Assembly (NCBI GenBank): GCA_021234535.1 | Contig: CM037833.1 | Coordinates: 18,420,433-18,484,432, forward strand | Length of the DNA: 64,000 nt | From: Stichopus chloronotus | Taxonomy: Eukaryota; Echinodermata; Holothuroidea; Aspidochirotida; Stichopodidae | Direction of reading: 5' to 3' | Part shown: one piece after another, positions 13,191 through 25,300 of the stretch | Layout: the number at the start of each line of letters is the position of its first letter | How positions within the stretch are numbered: position 1 is the first letter of the stretch | Notes under the pieces: model-generated | What the model was told of the DNA's origin: nothing | What the model saw: only the letters and a program-made list of their open reading frames with translations | Database searches by the model: none | Program-made: the position numbers and the translations under genes

Positions 13191-13306
13191 CAGCACTCAA
13201 GATAATATCAAAGATAAGAAAATGGCTGCGTCGACAACCTTTGACCCTACTTCACTGAGTGGTGATACTACACCGGTTAGACAGTTGTCAAGACTTAGTC
13301 TAGAGG
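13191..13306 (+). CDS. NLR gene, start exon
   Basis: The acceptor is GGGGGATTTTTTCAG and the donor GTAACT. The ATG at 13222 sits in a good context (AAGAAAATGG), with 31 bases of exon before it. It encodes MAASTTFDPTSLSGDTTPV and then a basic RQLSRLSLE stretch, ending in phase 1. The frame is also open upstream of the ATG within the exon, so a longer protein from an earlier exon cannot be excluded. Confidence 0.6.
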
Positions 13307-16300
13307 GTAACTGATTTTAGTATTCAAGTTAGAGTAACATTTGCTTATTTATATTTGCGTTTTTCTTTTTTAGATCCAATTGTAAAATCCATGCGCTTCA
13401 TTTCCATGCCTGTTAAATAGCAAGGGTACACAAACATTTGTTCAGAAAATTGTACTTCACATTCTATTAGTTCTTTCATTAAAAATGAAATTGGAGCTGC
13501 TATGGTCTTAGTATTGATTCAGACTGAAGACTGATCGCCTTTATCAATATAACAAACTTGATCAATATTAATAGTTTCTATTCTTCTCTTAATATATATC
13601 CTTCGCACCTTTTCTACTTTTATATCAGTTAGATCAGCTTATTCTAAAGAAAAAGAAAAGCAGGAAATATATCAAATAAGAGGATACTTGTATAAGCAAG
13701 TAATGTAACACATCTTTTCAGTATATATATCTTCAGTATAATCGTTTTCTTTTCCACTTAACAGACAAGAAACAACAATTCATTCGACTCTTGAAAAAGA
13801 AATATCAAGTTCAGTATGATGCCGTGCAACCTATACCTTATATCAAGGAGAGACTTTATTGCGTAGATAAGATATTTGTCGAGAGCGGTGTCACAGCATT
13901 GGTAAAAAGTGAAGCGTCATACAGAGCAGATGCATCATGGGAACGTTTAGAGTCATACAGAGATATATTCAGTGATCCCCGTTTGAAATCCAATAGGCGT
14001 ATTATCGAAGGTGAACCTGGGTATGGTAAATCAACTATAACCCTACAGCTAGCATATGATTGGTGTAATGACGTCACCGATTCACCTCTCGCTGACGTAG
14101 AGATTCTTATTCTACTAAGACTGAGACAGTTAAGGAATATGACGTCAATTTATAGAGCGATCAGACTCTATTTAGTACCAGAACTGAAAACTAAAGATGT
14201 TCGAGAAATAATCAATAGCAGTTCTTCAGTGGTCTTTCAATTAGATGGCTATGACGAATATCCAGAGCGGGACAAAGCAGGTGACATAAAAAGCATCATT
14301 TCACTGGAAATGTTCCCTAAATCTGATGTAACCTTGACAACTAGGTACTTACCCAAAGAGTATGAAAGGCTGAAAACCAAACGAATTAAATTAACTGGGT
14401 TTGATAACTCTGCTCGAGATCAATATATCCGCAAAGCTGTTTGTGGTAGTGATGAGCACGCTGTGGCTAAAGTGAAAAGAGGTCTGAAAGAAAACGTCAT
14501 ACTTGATGACCTCTGCCAGGTTCCTCTCTTCTTTGCCATGTTTTCTCACATGACCCACGAAAGAGAAGACTTCCGGAGATTTAAGTCTGTCACTGAGTTC
14601 TTTAAGTATATGATAAAATGCTTCCATAATCACACGAAAAATAAAGCAGAAGAATATAACGTCGAAATGTATAACATTTACTTTGAAGCTCGTCACGATG
14701 AGCTAAATAAAGTAGCATTCGAAGGACTCAATAGAGAGAACCAAGAGATTGTATGGGGAAAAGACGATCTCGTTAAACGACTTGGTCAAGACTTTTATGA
14801 TCATTACATTCGCATTGGTATTTTAGTTGAGGATGAGGTCTTTGATATTACAGAGGATCAGACCCCTGGTGAACACATTTTAACCAGAATCGAAGTAAGT
14901 TTCTACCACAAGATATTTTGTGAATGGTATGCCTCGTTCTATGTTTCGAGTATTGCTGCGAATGTGAAGGATTCAGCTGAGCTTGGTCAAATTCTTGGTA
15001 AAATGAACCCATTTGATCTACAGTATGTCTATCGATTTGCCTGTGGACTGAATCCTAAAGCTGGAAATAACATCATCGAATATCTGAAAAGCAGACCAGA
15101 TTGCGATAAGTTTGCAATACTTTGCATCCTAGAACAAGAAGGGAATATTGAGGGAATTGTGGAGACCGTGAAGAATCTTTACTCCGAGTCGTTGTACATT
15201 AGTGATGACGACAGCAAATTACTCCAGCGATCAACTATACAATTGCTGCAAATAGCATCAAGTCATGAGGTAAGTTAAAAATACTGATGAAAGAGTATAT
15301 GTAATATCAAAGTGCCTTCATAGCTACTGCTACGCTTTTAAAACTCCGAATTCAGTGATAAGTACGGCTTAACTCAGGCTTCGATTTTATGTTGAAAGTG
15401 GGTGTCGGAGGGACGTCTGGCCTACTGTTTCTTCTTTAAAGTGGCGTAAACCATGGCGTAACTCGGTGGAATGATAAGCAATAAGGGGAGTGCCAACATC
15501 CGTTTGCGTGGAACGTAAAGGAAAATGGGGGGGGGGGGAACTTCCCGTGTGTTCTCAGCTACATGTTCCCAACCATCAGATGGGGGCATCTTATGTATGC
15601 TTTATTCAATCATGAGGAAATTCATCGATGAGAAAATACATCAAATGGCTTGAGATAAACATAAACAGCTAATGCATCCTCTTTTCTTTGTCTTTTTTTT
15701 TTTTTTGAGAATTTGACAATTGTTGCAACTGAACTTATTCCCCTCCTGTAGTGATGGAAAACGTTGATCAATTTCCCACGAACCCAATTGGAAATCTTCT
15801 GGTTTCCCACCTAGCGTTGCGTACCTTACAACTAGCACGCATCTACGGTATGTAATTTCCTGGTCCCACCGTAGAACCCCAGCTGGGATAAGGTGTGGAA
15901 CCTGTCATATGTGTTCTAATCCCCCGGAAGATTCGCTGTTCCTTCCATATCACAATGGTGAAACAGGTGCAGCTGTATAGGTGCAATAAGACTAACTCTA
16001 TAACGTTTGTCCTCCATTTGCATTCGTCACAAAAATAGAATGTATTAAAGTGGCGCATTTTACCTATTTAAAAAGTTCGTAGCCGCACACTCACTCCCAA
16101 CTTTTGCTGATTACCTGATATAACGCCGGAGGTCAAGTTTTGATTTTATCAAAAAGAAAACAGAATTACGAAACCTACAACAGCAGGCCTAGGACTCCCT
16201 GTTCGCTTGCCACTAGTGTAGGTAGACTTCAAACAAAGGATTAAAATGGTAAAAGTAATAAATCCATCTACTTAAGTTTGCATAAGTTCTCTACCCAGAA

Positions 16301-19300
16301 TTGCGTAGCGTATAAAAGAAAGTATATAAAAGTACTTCTCAGATTGCAAGAAATGGCACTTCTCAGTCTCCTTGGCATTATAATTTCTGCTGAATTTTGT
16401 TTGTTTCTTATAACATGAGTTAGGAATTTTAAACGTCCGCTAAGAACAATGTATATTGCTATTTTTTTTCAAGTAACAAATAGTGGGAGGGGACCAAATG
16501 TGCTAGTGTCCCCTCCTCTCTAAGAGTGGAGGGGGCATGTCCAACTTCCAATCTGCCCCTCATCGACGTCCATATTTTAGGTAGTTACGTCATGCGTAAG
16601 GAATAAAACCATTGAGTTATTTAAGCAATTTCAATTTAAGTCGGCGTCAACGCCTTCAGAAAAAGACATCACAGAAGGACTGATTTGTAGCGTCTATTGA
16701 TGACTGACATACGTCACTGAAGAGATTAGAAATTGCATGCTCAGTGATTTTTTTTACCTTTGATCAACAAACATGTGCAGTTGTTTGCCGTGGATCAATA
16801 AACCGTTGACAAAGATCTGTCGCTTACAGTGTTTTGGCATTCATTTTGCCAATTATGCAGAAACAGTGACTTAACAAATTGCTTTAAGCATTGAGCAGAA
16901 ACCACCTGAAAAACGTGTTTTAGTTATTCAAGCTGCGGTATACCTTATCCGTTCCCATTGAGGTGTTAATGTGTAATCAGACAGAGAGTAATATTTAAGG
17001 GGGACAGTTTCATCACGCACTTAAAGGGATGAATTAAATGACGAAATGTACAGACATGCATAAAGGCATGTTTTTTTTTTTTCATGGATGCTTCTACGAG
17101 GTTGGGTTCCCTATTTCTAAAGAGAAACGTTTAATGAGAATATTAAAATTATCAACAAAATGAAAAAAAAAATGTTTGAATGTTATCAGTACACTGTTAA
17201 AAATGTAAATTGTAAAATGTAAATTAATAGAAAATGAAACAAAAAAACACAGAAGGAATACAGAAATGTTTTGGTAATTAGTTTCCATACAATTTCTGTC
17301 TTTCTTATTTCTTTGTTTGTTTATTTTTTGTAAATTTACACACATTTTACAGTGTACACATTAATACAGTTAATCCTTCCAGTATCCCTGCAGCCGTTAT
17401 TAATATTTCAACTGACGAAGAAAGGAAGTCTTTCGAAATATTTTAATATTTAACTAGTTGGATATTAACCTCATTCAGCAGAAGATTTACCTTGTTTGTA
17501 TTACCATATTTCATGTTGACTTTTAAAAGATGTGCCACTATATGTCAGTCGAATTTTCACTGATTTTTAGGGGTACCTTTGAAACCTTATCGCTTGGCAA
17601 ACTGCACTGACATATGCAGTGTATTTTAATTTACGAACAGTCATACACAAAGTCAAATAGATCACTGGGTGGGTCTGAAGAAATATGAAAATAGTATTCT
17701 CGATCAGACTATTCATTTTTAACTACATGTTAGCGCGGGGGAAGTAATTTGTGGAGCATTGTTATTTAAATCATGCATGGGATGGACGAAATGATAATAA
17801 CGCGTCTTGCTGCCCGAAACATAAACCGTTTGTAATGTGCCTTGAAGTTTTTTTCTACGTAAATGATAACTTCTGATAGAATCTCTCCGTGCAAACAATC
17901 AATAATCTCTCAAGTCCGTATTAAAAACAAAAATAATAATACTTATGCTCTACGTTTCAACCAACCTGTGATAAAACACACATTTATTTTGGGGTTTTGA
18001 TCTTGAGCATTATCGAAAAGAAATTTATAACACTAACAACCAGGGTTACACAAATAACATGCATCATCGTTGTACAAAATACATTTTACGCACTGCAAGA
18101 GGTCATCATTTTAGTAAATTCTGTCTCCAATTTCGTTTTTGTTATTTTTGTAATTGTTTTTTTGGGAGTGCAAATAAACCTTGACTGTTAGCGTAAAGAA
18201 ATGATGTAGCAGTGGCCAAACTATGTATTTTCATATTTATCATTTATGAAGGGCGCCACATCTGATTCATTGTTTTCATGCTTGTTGGCATTAAACCATA
18301 GCAACGGAACCGTGCTATGTTTTCCGCACGGCCAGGGTTGTTTACATTGGTGACATTCAGTAGGCATGAACCATCTACTAATCCATTGTGTAATATGTGC
18401 GTGAGTGCCATTAGGCCTGATAAACCTCTTTGTACGTGTAAGAGGATATAAGTACGTACGTACGTGTACTTGTAGCCTAGCCATTAACTTGGAGAGTGTT
18501 AGTTATTGTGACTCCATAAACGGTAAAAGTGTTACGCTGCATGTCTTCATTATGGGCAATTATTTAAACACATGCAGATGTTATTTTGTACTTATTGATG
18601 AGATATTAAGTCTCATTCAACAATACACTCTGTGTCGGATTTTGTTTTCGTTCACAGCAAAGGTTATGCCTCTCAGGCTATATTGCCGTAGTCTTGGCTA
18701 GGCAGAAGGCTTGTTCTTACTTAACTGTAATCTCAGCGTAACTTAATTAACTGTTAAGCCTAAGTTAGTGGCTAAGTTAATTATGTCAAAGTGTTACTCC
18801 TCGCCCTCGTTAGTTGAGGTCCAATGTTAGCTGGTTAGTGTCCAAAACTGTTACTTGTATGCTATGTCTAGGCCTATGTTTAGTAATATACGTTTGCACA
18901 CAGACCTAATTTTAACCTTTCTACTTCTACCTCCAATTTAAATATCAGTCTCACATGACGACTGTTTACTGACTACGAGAAGTGTTAAGTTAATTGTTTT
19001 GTTCACTGTTTTGAGGTCAAGCGCAGAAGACGTAAAGACTACGGAAAATTTTGGCTGTGGATAAACTATCAAACGTGAGTCTTGCCTCAGCAAATGCGTA
19101 ACCTGGGATTCGAAATAGGCCTAAGCTTAGTCCGGAGGAACGAATTGAGATATTGTTTAAACAGCAATCAACTGACTTCAGTGTGTGGATATCTCTTTTC
19201 AGCTTTATTGTTGTTGTCATGTTAAACTTTCTGTGTCTCCCTTCGCGTGCATTTCATAGGTTATTAAGAAAATGACAAGCACAAAATAAATATCTTATGT

Positions 19301-22300
19301 TACTATTATTAAGTAGGTAATATGAACGAGTCTCATCAACGGTTGTTAATGTAACTTTTTTTTTTCAGTTACCGATATCAGATCTTGAACTTCGGTGGTC
19401 ATTCAGTAAGGTCGATGAAGGTGATATCGTGCTACAGTCTGGTCTCAGGTTACCAAGCCTCTCATCTCTTGAGAAGATAACGATCAACGCAGACAGTGCA
19501 AAGCTTAGTGAGGATCACGTGATTGGATTACTAAACTATGGACTACAGTCTCAAAGATTTCAAGTACTTGACTTTCTTTTTTAATTATAGCATATTTTGC
19601 CGCATTTTTTTTCTGTGTTGAGCTGAACATAAATAGGGCCTAGGCCTAGATATAGACACATGGTGATTACCTAGGCCCTACAAAGCAACACAACATACAT
19701 GTGGCACTCACATCGATTTGATGTTGAAAGTTTGAGCAATTTTTGGCCTAAAAATAATAAACCAGTTCTAAACGAGGAAGTGTATAAGGGTTTAAGTAGC
19801 GGGAGGGTGTGATAACTGTTGTCTTAACTCTGTCTCTGCAGAGGGTATCAATCAGATAGTGTGCATGGTTAGTGATTGAATGTCTTTGAAGCTGGTGACA
19901 CTTCCTAGTCTAGTATCTGGGAATTGTAAAATTGCAGCATAACTTACAAACCCATTAGGAATGGCGTATACAGAGTGCGAGGAAGGGTTGGGTATGTGTC
20001 AATTTCCTTCCCTAACAGTGGCAAATACAATTGTTTTGTGATAAATGAAAACTTACGGTTCAAAATAAATATATTATCTGCTCACGTTATCGTTACTGAT
20101 ACATCGTTACATTCAATGTCTTTAGTTGAGCAAGTACTTTAAACATTTTTACTCCTTTTTGAGGGTACCGTGTTGGTGTAGTACATATTTATTTAAACAC
20201 ACAAGACATGTCAAATGTTTGAAAATATTGACTGGCCACATTGTAAATTAGGGGTGGACTGAATACGTTACTTTTTTTCTTTCCTAATTGATTTCACTTT
20301 CTTTTAATCAGATTCTATTACTGCAAGTTGCCCGAGTTCTTTAGTTGTGATGCCATACCTGCGTTAGCGAAAACAAAAAATGTCAAAGGTAAGGATAAAC
20401 AAGAAAAACGAAGACAGATATGATAACTAAAATGAATTGGCTGTATGATGAATGACACCTAGTTAGTCATTATACCCCATACATGTGAATAAAATATCAT
20501 CACTTTTTATCTTCTACATTATTTGTATACATTAATTAAGTCATGTATCACTTACGGCACGGTTTCGAATTAATTAATCCACATACTGTAAGTTACTTAG
20601 CGACATGTGATAAAAGCCACATGAACGTTCTAACTTCTAACGTTACCCTATTAGAATTAGGTAATATTACCAGGGAGGGAAAGGTTAACGTCCTTGAGGG
20701 ATTAGACCCACTTTGCGTTTCTGTGATTTTGTAAACAGCCTGTTTTTTTTTTTTTTTAATAAACTCTATTTTGCACTTTTTTATTATTATTAGCTGTAAT
20801 CATCTAGCTATTCCCGTTGGACTCGGATTAAAATCTGGAAACTTACGGGTATGTTAAAACGACCTTAAAAGGGAAGATACAGCTGTCAAGAATTCTTAGT
20901 TTTACCGTCAGTGAGACCAGATCTGCTTAACATCTTTATTATTTTGGGGGGGGGGGTACTCTTTTGCACGCACTGCCCTGCTATCTCGTAGGATCAACAC
21001 ATAGTCCGTGTACCAGAGTATAATCTTACTCAACTGGCACCGAGTTAAAGATTTTAGATTTTATTTGAGTGATTGGACCCGACGATCAACGAGTAAGGTA
21101 GAATGGCTTCTGAAAATGACTGAAAATAATAGAGGAAAACGATTATTATTCCGAGACTTCACCACATAACATTGTAAATTTAAGTTATTATGCATGCACA
21201 TAACAGGTGCAAAGGCTGAAATATCGACATAGCATAAAGAATTAATGAAAGAAAAGATGTCTGTGGGGTTTGTAGATCTTTTCAGTACTGTGTACCGACC
21301 TCTCACATTTCCATTCTGAATCCCCCGGGTAAGGTCTAAGAATGAATATTTGATGGAAGAAAAACAAACAGTTAAAGGAAAATAGTCCCTTAAAAAATGT
21401 AATTTTTGTACAGTGGTGTCACCAAGGGGGCATTTGTCCTTCAGTCAGAACTCCCCACCCCATCCACTAATGGCACCCCACCTGCTTCAGTCAAAGTGAC
21501 CTGGCAAATATGTACAAGTTTATATCTGTTTCCTGTTTACTTTCATAATTTTGCATTTACTACTCCTGTTTTATATAGAAATTCCACCAGGAATATTTTT
21601 TCTCCCAGAGATGTTTTTAATCAACTGGGGGGGGGGGGGGGGATTTCGCGACGTGGACTCCAAACAAGCTTTGCCTCTGGACCACACCAGGGGCCAAAAG
21701 TTTTAATCTTTTCAATCTACAGGAAATTAACCGACTTTCATTTAATGGATGCGCTTTGAATCCAAGTATACCGTACCTATCATGAGATTTCTTTTGTTTT
21801 CACCTAGAGATGCCCACCAGGGCTTTCCCCATTGGACCCCAATCGCTGAGCTGATGCCTTGTTTTCAGTTTCGTGCCTGACGCATTTTTTTTTTTTTGTT
21901 CCTCCATTTGCTCCCCCTCCAATCTAAAATCCGTTCGCCGACACTGATTCAAATATATCTATCATGAAATGTAGCGCCAAGTCGCATCTAGCTAGACCAC
22001 CGTGCCTAAAGAAAAAATTTGCAACCTCAAGGTGGACTTCCAACTCTTAGACCCTTCCTCCTAGATGACCATCACTCATCCACGAAGCCATCGTCAACTC
22101 CAACCCCCCCCCCCCCGGGGAGAAAAACTAGATTCGGCTCTCTATGGTAGTATGCATTAAAATCAGTTAACGTGTGCAACGACGATGGCTACACAAACAC
22201 ACACACACATACACACACACACACCATTGATACAACCTGATACTGTATAGAGATCAATCCGGTAACTATAAGAGCCGGTTGTAAATAGCTAATATGTTAA

Positions 22301-25300
22301 TTATGGGTTAACATTTTCAAAAACAAGTTCGGGTTGGCATAACTTTGCAGAGTCTGTTGACCTGCTTGCAAAGGTAACTACACATAGAAACGATTATGAA
22401 ACGGATGGTGAGAAAATAAAAAACAAAAAAAAATTAATCAAGAGACTGTAAATATCATTATTTGATGGCATGTTTCATTTTATTCTCTTACAGTTATGAG
22501 ACTGGATCAAGCAAGTCAAGTTGATATGCGGACTGCTAAATGGACACAGGTTGGTAACGATATATGGATATATCAGGATACCAAAATCGTAATTCAAACT
22601 TTACTTCTTTGTTACTTATTAATTATAACAAAAATTAATTGATTTCATCTAAGAATTTTAAAATGCAATTTAATTTTCGAATTGTTCCCGTATCTAGTAT
22701 TTATAGATTAATTACACGTTTACCGCCACACCTGTCCATACAGTCACTAACAACGTAACTTTAACAGCGTTACTTTCAATGACCCTCTTTCAAGGAGCAA
22801 TGATAACATGACAGAGCAATAGCCTGAACAATTTTCAATATTTAGACCAGTGTTGTGGCCGAGTGGAAAATGGTGTTTTCTAGTCTGCTGTTTCTAGTCC
22901 CTTGGTTTGATCCCTTGGTTCGATCACTAGCCAGGTCAGAGAAACAAGTTTAGGGATTTTTTTTTTTTCTCTGACAGAAAAATCCAACCTGGTGTTCTCA
23001 TCTGAACAACCCTGGGGGAGCTGAGGGGGGTAGAAGGTTCCAATCTCAATCTAAACTTGTAGAGTTAGCTGCCACCTGCCACCAGTTTTAATACTGAAAC
23101 CACGAGTTACCTCCATACACACTTAGGTGATTATTGCCGTAAAATAACAAGTAGGAAGTCACAAATTAAATATTTTGACACCAACCTTTTTTTTCGACCA
23201 AAATGTAATTTAAATTACACCGAACAAGGTATAAATCAGCAGAAAATGCAGACAAGCATCTTTCCAACCTTTTTTTGGCTCACTCCCACAAAAGGTTTTA
23301 CTTAGCTACTTTTTTTCTTTATGCTTACATGCTTTAAAATAGTATTTCATTTAATGTTGTAGATTACCGATATCGAGGATATAAGACGGCTGTGTTCGGA
23401 CTCTGTGGTCATCGATAACGAGACCAGTGAGTCAGTACAGAGAACAGTCATCGATGTACTGGTGAAAGCAGCTAAGCATGACGTGAGTGTGTTTGAAATT
23501 ATATAGTAGAAATATTGATTAAATACATTGAACAAAAATAGTTTCAGATATCAATAATTAACTCAGTCTGTGCAGAGATATACAATAAATGTTGGGGTAA
23601 GCGAGTGGTATAAAATAGTGTAATAGCCTATCAGGCATAGTAACCGCTAACAGTAAAGAACGCTTGAAGAGTAATTTTTAAAAGTCTCAGCTGAAAATTA
23701 TGTTGTAGTATTTGCTTGACATGTAAGTTCTATTAATATTAACGAGTGATTTATTTTCGGTCATAGAATACCGACTGAGAAGAATTAAAATCATCCACTT
23801 CAAAAATATGTTCTGAAATTGTTGGAACTGGGAACTTCGATATCTAATGTATGAACAGTTTTAAAAAAATTGAAGAAGTAACTCACAATATATATTATCA
23901 GTATCCGTTAATGCTCATCTAGATATTCAATTAAACAAGAGTCAACAACATATTGGTAGGAAAACTAATTAGCCTATCAAACGAAAACAAAACCAGATGA
24001 TATGAAAGATTATTTTTGTTTTTACAATCATATGTTCAAGCTGTTCAAAGTCCCCCTCCCCAGTAATTAACAATGTTGCTGATGCTCACCTAGAGTCAAT
24101 AAACTAAACGCAGCACATTAATATAGAACTTCTTGCAATGAATAGAACTAATGTACAACATTCACTCATGAATATTAATGATGACACATTGTGACGCACA
24201 TGAAACTCTCTCCACAGCACCCCCCGTCACGCGCACTCCATAGATATTTCAGCCACACCCCTCCTTGGGTCACACCCCTCCTTGGGTCACACCCCTCCCT
24301 TGGGTCACACCCCTTCCTTGGGTCACACCCCTCCCTTGGGTCACACCCCTCCCTTGGGTCACACCCCTCCCTTGGGTCACACCCCTCCCTTGGGTCACAC
24401 CCCTCCCTTGGGTCACACCCCTCCCTTGGGTCACACCCCTCCCTTGGGTCACACCCCTCCCTTGGGTCACACCCCTCCCTTGGGTCATACCCCTCCCTTG
24501 GGTCACACCCCTCCCTTGGGTCACACCCCTCCCTTGGGTCACACCCCTCCCTTGGGTCACACCTCCACAGGATTAACACACACACAATCCATGCTGTACA
24601 TCAACATTGTACCGGCTATATGGATTCAAGCATATCATACATTTTATTCTAACATCGTGCTATTAATTAATATTTCTGTTAATTATTTAACATAGATAGT
24701 ATAATGCATTCATCAGTCTTGCATTATCCACAACATGCTAAAAAAAAAATCAATGTTATATTAATTGATATCATTTTCTTTTTTTTTTACAATCTTTTCA
24801 ATATTCCTGACTGTATATTTATCAATGATATATACTATCATTTGTTTTGTTTTTGTTCTCTTTCTTTCTTTTTTTCAGATTCCCATATTCAGTGTGGGTC
24901 TATCCCGAGGGTGCTTTCGTTCTGTTGGTGTAGATGGGAGTATTCATCTCAACTCTGGTATCTCTCTACCAATCCTCTCATCACTGGAGAGGATGGCGAT
25001 ACAGACAGAGGCAGGGAGAGAAATAGCTGAAGATGAAGCTAACGGAATATTAAACCATCTGACACGATGGGAGAGATTAAAGGCAGTGGCGTAAGTATGA
25101 TATTAATGAATAGGTAAACAAATATTGACGATAAAATAGAGAAAATAATAAACAAAATGTAAAACAAGAGGGCAATCCACGGAGTTGCGTATCTCATCGC
25201 CAACATGCCTTGATTTAAATACAGGGCAGGGATTTGTAATAGTTTACTGCAACCAAATCTCACAGAGACCTAGTTCGGGGAACTGGTTGTACATGAGTGG

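Noticed and set aside
13791..13793. TTG start of the NACHT open frame
   Set aside because: It lies inside an exon entered from 13765; the in-frame ATG at 13222 in the previous exon is the supported start.
13856..14696. Minus-strand frames opposite the NACHT exon
   Set aside because: Shadows of a confirmed coding exon on the plus strand.
24254..24562. CRISPR-like regular array
   Set aside because: There are no spacers: units are directly head to tail. The 39.8-41.1 kb array likewise has no unique spacers and is the arm of a transposon in a eukaryotic genome.
24175..24695. Five overlapping open frames of 96-153 codons on both strands
   Set aside because: All are translations of the 18-bp minisatellite, whose unit length is a multiple of three; none has codon bias or a domain.
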